Positions 1 to 6,686 of a DNA stretch of 9,474 nucleotides are shown piece by piece. The position numbers were made by a program, and so were the translations under genes. Location: NCBI GenBank assembly GCA_028825055.1, contig JAPKAW010000064.1:1-9474 (forward strand). Reading direction: 5' to 3'. The notes under the pieces were generated by a model that saw only the letters and a list, made by a program, of their open reading frames with translations, was not told the DNA's origin and did not search any database. How positions within the stretch are numbered: position 1 is the stretch's first letter; the number at the start of each line of letters is the position of its first letter. The DNA is from Flavobacteriales bacterium (GTDB taxonomy: Bacteria > Bacteroidota > Bacteroidia > Flavobacteriales_D > Sanyastnellaceae).

Positions 1-1
1 T

Positions 2-109
2 GAAGGTCACTATAAAGAAGAGAATGGTGATAAGTTGTGGATTCGCCATGTGAGGAAGGTACATCGAAACGTAACCTTGGGAAAGGATATTTCGTTTGTG
101 AAATACTAA
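2..109 (+). CDS. 3' end of an unidentified protein-coding gene (partial)
   Basis: An open frame enters from the left edge in frame 2 and runs for 35 codons to a TAA at 107-109. The visible C-terminus is polar and basic in the middle (it contains WIRHVRKVHRNVTLGKD) and ends in SFVKY. The other two forward frames are closed early, one by the TGA at base 1. I do not recognise the family from this fragment and give no function. It is followed after 18 bases by the small lipoprotein gene on the same strand, so the two could be co-transcribed. It could be a chance open frame, but its length to a clean stop just before the next gene favours a real gene end. Confidence 0.5.
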   Translation, partial: EGHYKEENGDKLWIRHVRKVHRNVTLGKDISFVKY

Positions 110-127
110 TCTTTAAATAACCGCATC

Positions 128-244
128 ATGTCACGGTTTTTACAATGGACTTTGGGACTTTGCATTGCGTCTGCTCTGTTTGCGTCGTGTGCCACTAGTT
201 ATGAGGCTTGCTCGGCTTATTCAGAAGTAGAGGTCTGCGAATAA
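128..244 (+). CDS. Tiny putative lipoprotein, 38 residues
   Basis: ATG at 128 opens a 38-codon frame ending in TAA at 242-244. The product has one basic residue (Arg3), a hydrophobic stretch at residues 7-19 and a lipobox-like LFASC ending at Cys21, as expected for export and lipid attachment by signal peptidase II. The mature part would be only 18 residues (CATSYEACSAYSEVEVCE), acidic, with three cysteines including the lipidated one. Very small lipoproteins of this layout are often seen in Bacteroidota genomes and usually have no assigned function; that family statement is from memory. The -3 residue of the lipobox is Phe, which is not ideal. Its last 28 bases overlap the 3' end of the convergent osmC-type gene. 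No function can be assigned; the short length means it may not be real. Confidence 0.55.
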   Translation: MSRFLQWTLGLCIASALFASCATSYEACSAYSEVEVCE

Positions 245-660
245 CTCCAATCAAACGAAACGTTTTTGGTTACGTCACCGTGCAGTGACCGGGCAACCGG
301 GCATGCGCGGGTTGCGCGTTCTAATATTTCTTGCTGCTTTTCTGTGACTCCTGGAATCCTGATTTCCAGTTTGATGTCTATGCAATCAATTCTTCTTGGG
401 TTTGAGGCCATCGTCTTTGAGACTGAGGCTGTCATGTGTTCAATGGTATATCCCATGTCTTTGGCTTTGATCCCCATAATGGTCATGATGCAGCTAGCGA
501 GTGCTGCGGAGACAAGATCTGTGGGTGAGAATGCTTGGCCGAGACCGTTATTGTCAATTGGAGCGTCAGTAATCACGTCCTGTCCAGACGCCATGTGCGT
601 CATGGTTGTTCGCAGTGGTTCGTGATATGTCAGCTTGTAATGTGGAGGCGTGTGGTCCAT
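217..660 (-). CDS. OsmC/Ohr-family peroxiredoxin-like protein
   Basis: The 147-residue product fits the OsmC/Ohr family, cytosolic thiol-dependent peroxidases that reduce organic hydroperoxides. The two family cysteines are visible: Cys57 in SAALASCIMTI, at the start of the long core helix, and Cys120 in RACPVARSLH. The FSPTDLVSAALASC stretch is typical of OsmC proteins (the family usually has a 'P.elLLaALasC' segment there). An extra Cys93 lies between them. Length is normal for the family (about 135-150). The start ATG (658-660) gives a complete N-terminal strand, and no Shine-Dalgarno is seen upstream. The gene is divergent from the outer-membrane protein gene at 735 and convergent with the tiny lipoprotein gene, whose 3' end it overlaps by 28 bases. 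Sequence alone does not separate OsmC from the YhfA-like subgroup or fix the substrate, so I give no gene symbol. Confidence 0.9.
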   Translation of the reverse strand: MDHTPPHYKLTYHEPLRTTMTHMASGQDVITDAPIDNNGLGQAFSPTDLVSAALASCIMTIMGIKAKDMGYTIEHMTASVSKTMASNPRRIDCIDIKLEIRIPGVTEKQQEILERATRACPVARSLHGDVTKNVSFDWSYSQTSTSE

Positions 661-719
661 TTAGAAGATGCTTGAAGTGAAGAGTTGCAAAGGTGCAATG
701 CTTGGAGCTTCTTCCGAAC

Positions 720-727
720 TAACTTTG
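720..727 (+). promoter_or_regulatory. Bacteroidota -7 promoter element (TAACTTTG)
   Basis: TAACTTTG is an exact match to the Bacteroidota primary-sigma -7 consensus TAnnTTTG. It lies 7 bases before the ATG at 735, so transcription would begin almost at the start codon. A TTG at 702-704 is the nearest candidate -33 element, but its 15-base spacing is shorter than the roughly 17-23 usual. It would drive the outer-membrane protein gene and lipA. Confidence 0.45.
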
Positions 728-734
728 TCTTCTT

Positions 735-1541
735 ATGCGCAGTTTTATCAACCTAACGCTTTGGAGCTGTCTTATTTTTATGGGCGGTGTTTCGGTTGGT
801 CAAATGTGGTCTCAAGAAACGGTTGCCCCCATGGCCACAGGAGATGCCGCCGTGTATGGATCAGATGGAGCAGTGGTCATCCCATTGACAGATGAGCTGC
901 AGTATGGCCTCACGATATACACGCAAGGAGGCGGTTTAACCCTTCGTCGGGGTTTTTATCAAGATGCCTATAGGATTCGATGGTGGGGAGCTGATTTGTT
1001 GCTTTTCAAGCATCCTAAGGAAGAGCGAATCACGAATCCCGTTTACGAAGATGGTCGGTCTTATGTATTCGGCAAGGTCAATGCGCTGCATCTCTTTCGT
1101 GTTTGGAGAGGGGGGCAAAAAGTGCACAACAAAAAGCTCCGAAAGGACGCTGTTCGATTCAGTAGCTTGTGGCGTTATGGAGTGACTTTGGGCTTGCTAA
1201 AGCCCGTTTATATGGAAATCGGCTATCCCGACATCCCGTATGACTACATCGCAACGGAGCGCTACGACCCTTCAATTCATTTTTCAAGTAACATCTTCGG
1301 CCAAGCCCAGTGGATGTATGGGTTGGACGAATTATCGGTCGTTCCTGGGATTCATTTGAGCTATGCCTTGGATTTTGAATATGGAACAGAACGCCATGTG
1401 CAGCGGACTTTAACCGCTGGTGTGGCCTTGGATGCCTTTATTTTAGAGCCGGAATTATTTGCTTCTTCTTTTGAACAGAATAGGCGAACATTTGTCACTT
1501 TGTTTGCGACCTTTGAACTGGGAAGCAATTGGACCCGCTGA
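735..1541 (+). CDS. Predicted outer-membrane beta-barrel protein of unknown function
   Basis: The 268-residue product begins with a signal peptide: Arg2, a hydrophobic stretch at about 5-22, and a likely cleavage near GVSVGQ-MWSQ. The mature part has many short alternating stretches rich in Tyr, Trp and Phe (YGLTIYTQ, YRIRWWGADLLLF, RYGVTLGLLKPVYMEIG). It ends in a strand-like segment (RRTFVTLFATFELG), as in a beta-barrel inserted in the outer membrane. I do not recognise a named family. It resembles conserved Bacteroidota proteins annotated only as hypothetical, and the barrel fold is inference from composition and strand periodicity. ATG 735 is chosen because it supplies the signal peptide and lies just after a -7 element. 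The stop lies 2 bases before the lipA ATG, so both genes are probably on one mRNA, although lipoyl synthesis and a barrel have no obvious functional link. Confidence 0.75.
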   Translation: MRSFINLTLWSCLIFMGGVSVGQMWSQETVAPMATGDAAVYGSDGAVVIPLTDELQYGLTIYTQGGGLTLRRGFYQDAYRIRWWGADLLLFKHPKEERITNPVYEDGRSYVFGKVNALHLFRVWRGGQKVHNKKLRKDAVRFSSLWRYGVTLGLLKPVYMEIGYPDIPYDYIATERYDPSIHFSSNIFGQAQWMYGLDELSVVPGIHLSYALDFEYGTERHVQRTLTAGVALDAFILEPELFASSFEQNRRTFVTLFATFELGSNWTR

Positions 1542-1543
1542 TT

Positions 1544-2425
1544 ATGACTGCAAATTCATCCTCTTCTGAAAACGCTTTGAAAGGCCGTGTTCCTAAACCC
1601 AAGTGGTTGCGGGTAAAGCTGCCAACGGGTGAGCCTTACAAAAAGGTGCGCGAAATTGTTTCGGAGCATAAGCTGCACACTATTTGCGAGAGCGGCCATT
1701 GTCCCAATATGGGAGAATGTTGGGGCGCAGGGACGGCTACATTTATGATCTTGGGAAATATCTGTACACGGAGCTGCGGATTCTGCAATGTCTCCACAGG
1801 GAAACCTCTGGAAGCAGATGCCTTCGAACCGGGGCGAGTGGCACAGTCGGTCAAGCTAATGGGCGTCAAACACGCAGTCATCACGTCAGTGGATCGGGAT
1901 GACATGCCCGATGGTGGTAGTGAAATATGGGCGCAAACCGTACGGGCAATTCGCCACCGGAGTCCTACAACCACATTGGAAACACTGATTCCTGATTTTG
2001 CAGGGAAATGGGAAAACCTGGATCGTGTCATCGAAGTGGCTCCAGAAATTGTTTCGCACAACCTCGAAACGGTTCGGCGTCTAACGAAGCATGTTCGCAT
2101 CCAAGCCAAGTATGATCGAAGTCTTGAGGTGTTAAGGCGCTTGCGTCAAGCGGGAATGAAAACGAAATCGGGAATCATGCTGGGGCTCGGAGAAACGGTA
2201 GAAGAGGTGATCGAGGCCATGGATGACCTCCGCAGTGTTGACTGTCAGGTGCTGACGTTGGGTCAATACTTGCAGCCGACACCCAAACACCTTCCTATTT
2301 CTGAATTTATTCATCCGGATGTGTTTGCACACCTGAAGGAAGTGGGGCTTGAAAAGGGGTTCCGCTTTGTCGAAAGTGGTCCTTTGGTTCGGTCCAGCTA
2401 CCACGCTGAAAAGCATCTGTTCTAA
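1544..2425 (+). CDS. lipA: Lipoyl synthase LipA (radical SAM)
   Basis: LipA inserts two sulfur atoms at C6 and C8 of octanoyl groups already bound to lipoyl-dependent proteins (for example E2 subunits of 2-oxoacid dehydrogenases and GcvH), in the cytosol. All hallmarks are present, numbered from ATG 1544 (293 residues): the auxiliary-cluster motif CX4CX5C (Cys48, Cys53, Cys59, in CESGHCPNMGEC), the radical-SAM CX3CX2C (Cys74, Cys78, Cys81, in CTRSCGFC), a SAM-binding barrel, and the C-terminal RSSYHAEK (about 283-290) whose serine ligates the auxiliary cluster. Length is normal for the family, which is about 290-320. A TTG at 1529 would add five residues and overlap the preceding gene by 13 bases; ATG 1544, 2 bases after that gene's stop, is more likely. 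No lipB is visible in the window. No convincing terminator was found in the 145 bases that follow. Confidence 0.97.
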   Translation: MTANSSSSENALKGRVPKPKWLRVKLPTGEPYKKVREIVSEHKLHTICESGHCPNMGECWGAGTATFMILGNICTRSCGFCNVSTGKPLEADAFEPGRVAQSVKLMGVKHAVITSVDRDDMPDGGSEIWAQTVRAIRHRSPTTTLETLIPDFAGKWENLDRVIEVAPEIVSHNLETVRRLTKHVRIQAKYDRSLEVLRRLRQAGMKTKSGIMLGLGETVEEVIEAMDDLRSVDCQVLTLGQYLQPTPKHLPISEFIHPDVFAHLKEVGLEKGFRFVESGPLVRSSYHAEKHLF

Positions 2426-2531
2426 TCGGTCATACGGTTGTTGATACTTGGAATAGTGCGTATGGCGGATGGTTTTAAGAATTCCATGCCCTTGCCCCAC
2501 CGCGACAGGGTCAACAAGTCGCTACCAATGC

Positions 2532-2561
2532 TTTGAGAGCAGTCCCTTTGTTGTATCTTTC
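2532..2561 (+). promoter_or_regulatory. Bacteroidota-type promoter for the T9SS propeller gene
   Basis: A -33-like TTTG (2532-2535) is followed after 18 bases by TATCTTTC (2554-2561), a one-mismatch form of the -7 consensus TAnnTTTG. The spacing is in the usual range. Transcription would begin near 2565-2568, just before the ATG at 2571 and about 21-24 bases before the alternative ATG at 2589. This is the only two-part promoter in the window that I find convincing. The rest of the 145-base gap after lipA shows nothing clear. Confidence 0.6.
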
Positions 2562-2570
2562 GATTCCTGA

Positions 2571-5500
2571 ATGGATAAAACTGTAACCATGCAATTGAAC
2601 AAGTTTTTTGCCGCCGGAGCGGTAGCGACCTTCGCTTTGTTGGGCTGGACGCTGTGTTTCTCACCAGCAGATTCGGCCACAATTTCTGAATCTGGAACAT
2701 CCTCATACCTTCCGCGGACGGTGGATAATTTGGAGACATCGCCTGACGGTGCTTGGGAAATCCAGAAGTTGATGCGCGGCGACATCGAGACGGGTGAAAT
2801 GAACGAGTCCGGCATGAACGGATTGCGGGATGAGGTCATCCGTATGGCTGCTCAACAGGCATCAAACGATCGCTCCACCGAGCATTATTGGAATGAAATG
2901 GGGCCTGACAACATCGGTGGGCGAACACGCGCCATTGCTGCGGTCATTCCAGAAGACGGAAGTGAAGAAACTGTTCTTTACGCAGGTTCCGTTTCGGGCG
3001 GCTTGTGGAAAAGCGATAACGGTGGAAATGACTGGAACCAAATGTTTGGTTTGGACAATACTGTGATTGGCTCATTGGCTGTCACTGGAAACGGCGATCT
3101 ATACGTTGGCTCTGGGTCAATTTATGAAGGCGGATCCGGACAGGGTGGAAGTGAATTTCGTGGCCGAGGTATTTGGTGGTCCAATGACGGAGAGAACTTC
3201 TCCATGGTTGAAGGCACGGATCCAGGCCAGTTTGGATCAGGTGATTTTTCAGCGACGGATGCTTTAGTTGCTGACCCTGGAGACGATGATCGTGTATGGT
3301 TTGGAAGCAATGCTGGATACGGCTTCATTGAGAACGGTGTTTTGACAATGAGCCCAGGCAATATCAGTGGTCCTGTTTCAGACATGGCCATCGCTGCTGA
3401 CGGATCGTATATGCTTGTGGGGATGACCAACTGCCGTGTCTACCGTAGTACAGATGCGGCTTTCACCGACTTCGTTTCGGTTTCCGGATCAAACAATGAC
3501 GACACGGTGTTGCCTCAAAGTGGAAACGGTCGTTTGCGCGTAGCCATTTCCATTGATGATGCTAATAGTGCATTTGTTGTATTTGCAACAAGCGGTGGTT
3601 CGTTTGGTGGGTTGTATTACTCAGGCAACGCAGGACAAGAGGGAACTTGGAGTAATGTTTGGCCAAATGATATTGCCGAAGCAACACCACTTCCTAGAAA
3701 CCAAGGTATTTATGATTTGGCTTTGGGAGTGCAACAAGGAAATCCTGAAATGGCTTACGTCGGCGGCATCGAATTGTGGCGCTCTGGTCCTAATCAACAA
3801 GCTGAATTGGCAGCGTATGCCTTTGATTTTGCAGGGACAGACTTTGACGTTCACGCTGACATTCATGACATCATGTTTACGCCAAGTGGCAACATGTACA
3901 TCGTGGGTGACGGAGGGATTTATAAAAGCACAGATGGCGGCGATAGCTACAACGATATTAACCGGGACTTTGCGGTGACGCAGTTTTACGGTATGGACCA
4001 CAGTGCGAACAGTGCAGTGTTGGGCGGTACCCAGGACAACGGTTCACTCTTAATTCCAGCCAATGGATATTTCTTGAGTGATCAAGAAGCTGTTGAAGTC
4101 AACGGAGGAGACGGATTCGATTGTGCCATTTCTCAGATTACGGAAGTTGAAGGCTACGCTTATGCATTCTATGCAGCGTCACAAAACGGAGGTCTTGTCC
4201 GAGGAACAGTAGGGCCAGGGGCTATTAATAACTACGGTAATTTCTACGATGAGAATATCGCTGAATTGATCAATGAGGAGGGAGAGATTGGGCAGTTTTA
4301 TTCGGTTGTACGGCTTTATGAAAACACGGATGACCAGGACGCGCAAAGCGCGGTCATCTTGGTCAATCCATATGGTGAGACTGTTACGGATAGTACGTTC
4401 AGGCTTTCAACGGCAAACCAAAACCTCGATTTTGATTACACTTTGCCGGAAGGGGTGGAGTTGCCATTCTATGATGAATTGATTCGTCCGGACCGCATGT
4501 TAGATTACGCATTGGAAGAGGACCCTGACTATTTTTGGCTGGACCCGCAAGAGGCCTTTGCTCAGTTGGAGTGTGTAACGGATAGCTTGTTGGTTGGTCA
4601 AGAAGACGTTATTGCTGACATCACTCCTATTGTTGATTCGGTTTACGTCGAAGCGTGGGAAGAATGGATTTACAATACGGTTGGATACGACACAACGTAT
4701 ATGTCTGTTGACGTATTTGACGTAACAACGCTTTGTGATACGATGTACTTCCATCCAGGGGATACGATGACCAACATCCCGGGACGTTTGCAAGTCATTG
4801 ATCCATACACTACGATTACGATCGCCGGTTTTAACGGAGGTAACGGTATTTGGATGACCCGCGATGGATTGAACTTCAATACGACGCCATCTTGGATTCG
4901 TTTGGATGATGCACCAGCGGGGACGGGAACGAAGGCTGTTGAGTTTACAGTGAATATTGAACCTGAAGCAGGCAATCATATGTTTGTAAGCGGTTGGGAT
5001 GGTAAGCTGTATCGATTTGATGGCATGGAGTCAATCTATAGTCAAGAAGATGTTCCTGCCAATATGGGCAAGCAGATTCGGTCTGTTGGAGCTGCCATTA
5101 CAGGCGTGTCTGTTGACCCGAACAATCCGAATCACGTTGTCATTTCTGTAGGCGGTTATGGTGCGATGAATTCTGGAAAAGTACAAGAAACGTTCAATGC
5201 ATTGGATGATTCGCCATCATGGTCCAACATCTGGAATGTTTCGAATTTGGGAAGCATGCCATGCTATGATGTTATCATCGATGCCATGGATCCTTCAGGA
5301 GAAACGATTCTCGTGGGTACGGAGTACGGTGTGTTTGCAACGGATAACGGCGGTGATGACTGGATTATCTCGAATCAAAACATGGCGTCGACATCAAGTC
5401 AGATTACAGCGCCCGTGTTTGATCTCAAGCAACAGTGGCGTGGAGTGGCTCCTTGGATCAATCCTTCAAATCAAGGCGCAATCTATGCAGCGACTCACGG

Positions 5501-5819
5501 TCGTGGTATTTTCCGATCTGATTTGTTCCTCGGAACGGGTGATCCTTCGGAAGAAGCCGTAGCGGAAGCGCAAGTTCTTCAGGTCTATCCAAATCCGGTT
5601 ACCGGTTCAACGGTGACGGTGCAGTCAGAAGTGATGCGCGGCGACTTCCAGATGCAGGTGTTTGACCTCACAGGACGACTGTCTGTGGATCAATCCATTC
5701 GAGCTTACATGGGCAATCCAATCACATTGGACGTCTCAGGCTTGGGCAACGGTACGTATATCGTACGTATGGCCAACGGTCAATTCCAACAAACTTCGAA
5801 GTTGTTGATTCGCCGCTAA
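2571..5819 (+). CDS. Secreted BNR/Asp-box beta-propeller protein with T9SS type A sorting domain
   Basis: This 1082-residue protein begins with a signal peptide (hydrophobic stretch at about 13-30, likely cleavage after FSPADSA). It then has a sortilin/BNR-type beta-propeller built from Asp-box-like repeats: KSDNGGNDW (about 146-154), WSNDGENF (~201), KSTDGGDSY (~452), MTRDGLNF (~760) and ATDNGGDDW (~923). A typical family opening, MGPDNIGGRTRA, lies near residue 110. Residues ~598-737 form an acidic insert with two cysteines. The last ~80 residues (from VLQVYPNPV to KLLIRR) are a T9SS type A sorting domain, so the protein should cross the outer membrane by type IX secretion and be attached to the surface or released. 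No catalytic residues for a sialidase or protease could be identified, so its ligand is unknown. ATG 2589 (MQLNKFF...) is an equally good start and gives a more conventional signal peptide. The gene appears monocistronic, with its own promoter and terminator. Confidence 0.92.
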   Translation: MDKTVTMQLNKFFAAGAVATFALLGWTLCFSPADSATISESGTSSYLPRTVDNLETSPDGAWEIQKLMRGDIETGEMNESGMNGLRDEVIRMAAQQASNDRSTEHYWNEMGPDNIGGRTRAIAAVIPEDGSEETVLYAGSVSGGLWKSDNGGNDWNQMFGLDNTVIGSLAVTGNGDLYVGSGSIYEGGSGQGGSEFRGRGIWWSNDGENFSMVEGTDPGQFGSGDFSATDALVADPGDDDRVWFGSNAGYGFIENGVLTMSPGNISGPVSDMAIAADGSYMLVGMTNCRVYRSTDAAFTDFVSVSGSNNDDTVLPQSGNGRLRVAISIDDANSAFVVFATSGGSFGGLYYSGNAGQEGTWSNVWPNDIAEATPLPRNQGIYDLALGVQQGNPEMAYVGGIELWRSGPNQQAELAAYAFDFAGTDFDVHADIHDIMFTPSGNMYIVGDGGIYKSTDGGDSYNDINRDFAVTQFYGMDHSANSAVLGGTQDNGSLLIPANGYFLSDQEAVEVNGGDGFDCAISQITEVEGYAYAFYAASQNGGLVRGTVGPGAINNYGNFYDENIAELINEEGEIGQFYSVVRLYENTDDQDAQSAVILVNPYGETVTDSTFRLSTANQNLDFDYTLPEGVELPFYDELIRPDRMLDYALEEDPDYFWLDPQEAFAQLECVTDSLLVGQEDVIADITPIVDSVYVEAWEEWIYNTVGYDTTYMSVDVFDVTTLCDTMYFHPGDTMTNIPGRLQVIDPYTTITIAGFNGGNGIWMTRDGLNFNTTPSWIRLDDAPAGTGTKAVEFTVNIEPEAGNHMFVSGWDGKLYRFDGMESIYSQEDVPANMGKQIRSVGAAITGVSVDPNNPNHVVISVGGYGAMNSGKVQETFNALDDSPSWSNIWNVSNLGSMPCYDVIIDAMDPSGETILVGTEYGVFATDNGGDDWIISNQNMASTSSQITAPVFDLKQQWRGVAPWINPSNQGAIYAATHGRGIFRSDLFLGTGDPSEEAVAEAQVLQVYPNPVTGSTVTVQSEVMRGDFQMQVFDLTGRLSVDQSIRAYMGNPITLDVSGLGNGTYIVRMANGQFQQTSKLLIRR

Positions 5820-5838
5820 CAGGATTCTATCATAATTC

Positions 5839-5880
5839 AAAAGCCCCCACCAGAAATCTCTGGTGGGGGCTTTTTGTTTA
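5839..5880. terminator. Strong intrinsic terminator, probably bidirectional
   Basis: A perfect 16-bp stem (5839-5854 paired with 5859-5874) with a 4-base loop has a GC-rich core (GCCCCCACC) flanked by A and T runs. On the plus strand it ends in TTTTTGTTTA, an intrinsic terminator 19 bases after the propeller gene. On the minus strand the stem ends in TTTT, and it lies 20 bases past the lpxH stop, so it can also end the converging lpx operon. Confidence 0.93.
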
Positions 5881-5894
5881 GGGAAGGGTTGGAC

Positions 5895-6677
5895 TCACTC
5901 GTGGCGATCGAGGAAGGCATTGCCGCCTTCTATCCGCGCTGAGGTAAAGTGATGGAGCCAATCTCCTATGTTGATGTAGCGCGCATCCTTTTTGCCAGGC
6001 CGCGGATGGCGGACCGTCAAATCAAGAGGGAGGTGTCTATGTCCAAAAAGAAAACAATCGATGTCTTGTGTCTTTAAGACTTCTTTGCAATAGTGCCAAA
6101 GCCATTCGCCTTCGGGACCGGTGTAAGTGTCTTCCTGTGGCCCTTGCGACGCTCTGCTATTGCGTGAGAAGTATGAGGCTAAAGGAATGCCCAAATCAGG
6201 GTGTACAAGACGGTAGGCGCCTTGCAGTACTTTGTTGGTGAAGACTTTCTTGAGGCGTTTGTAAGAGGCGTCCCCAGGGCCGAGGCCATCTCCATGGCCA
6301 ATCATGCAACGCAATCCATCGTATTCTCGAACAATCGGTTCCCGGTGAACGGAAACACCTAGCTCATCTTCAAAATATCCAAATGTCCAGAGGTCGTGAT
6401 TGCCAACGTGGAAATGCACGGGGATCCCGCTATCTGCAATATGAGCTATGGCTCCCAGGAGACGAACGGCTCCTTTGGGCACAGCATGCCGATAATCGAA
6501 CCAAAAATCAAAGAGGTCACCGACCAAATGGATTTCAGTAGCGACTCCATTTTGAGCATGGCCTGTTCCTTGCGCAGCGTGTTCTAGCCATTGCACGAAT
6601 TTTCGCTCTCGCACCAGGCTTTCTGCCCGGTTGGGAGCCCCTAAATGCAAATCAGAAGCGAGGTAGATGTGTTGCAA
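5895..6677 (-). CDS. lpxH: UDP-2,3-diacylglucosamine diphosphatase (LpxH-type metallophosphoesterase)
   Basis: LpxH removes UMP from UDP-2,3-diacylglucosamine to give lipid X, the fourth step of lipid A synthesis, at the inner face of the cytoplasmic membrane. The 260-residue product has the calcineurin-like metal-ligand blocks in order: DLH (Asp9, His11), GD (Asp54, followed by the LpxH-like FDFWFDY), GNHD (92-95), GHGDGLGPGD (His128) and GHRH (His213, His215). Proteobacterial LpxH usually has GNRD where this has GNHD; the rest (PKGAVRLLG, GLGPGD..YKRLKKVFTN, GHRHLPL) matches the form I know from Bacteroidota. The start is TTG at 6675-6677: it gives the expected MQHIYLASDLHLGA N-terminus, and no other start codon lies between it and the upstream stop. 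The gap to the thioredoxin gene is 9 bases and the frame is the same, so translation is probably coupled. lpxK in the same operon supports the lipid A role. Confidence 0.88.
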   Translation of the reverse strand: MQHIYLASDLHLGAPNRAESLVRERKFVQWLEHAAQGTGHAQNGVATEIHLVGDLFDFWFDYRHAVPKGAVRLLGAIAHIADSGIPVHFHVGNHDLWTFGYFEDELGVSVHREPIVREYDGLRCMIGHGDGLGPGDASYKRLKKVFTNKVLQGAYRLVHPDLGIPLASYFSRNSRASQGPQEDTYTGPEGEWLWHYCKEVLKTQDIDCFLFGHRHLPLDLTVRHPRPGKKDARYINIGDWLHHFTSARIEGGNAFLDRHE

Positions 6678-6686
6678 ACGATGTCG

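Noticed and set aside
266..625. 119-codon plus-strand open frame opposite the OsmC-type gene
   Set aside because: It is the antisense shadow of a clear OsmC-family gene and its translation has no recognisable domain features.
2426..2531. Possible terminator or regulatory RNA in the gap after lipA
   Set aside because: Only short imperfect inverted repeats and no T run were found; nothing supports a specific feature.
3553..5562. Several 100-160-codon open frames on both strands inside the propeller gene
   Set aside because: They lie in other frames of a gene with clear signal peptide, Asp-box repeats and T9SS domain, and their translations show no domains.
2770..5645. A 14-base exact repeat (2770-2783 and 5632-5645) encoding MRGD twice in the propeller protein, suggesting RGD adhesion motifs
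   Set aside because: The first copy is near the N-terminus and the second lies in the T9SS sorting domain, which is usually removed. A short match plus a tripeptide is weak evidence, and nothing supports host-cell binding.
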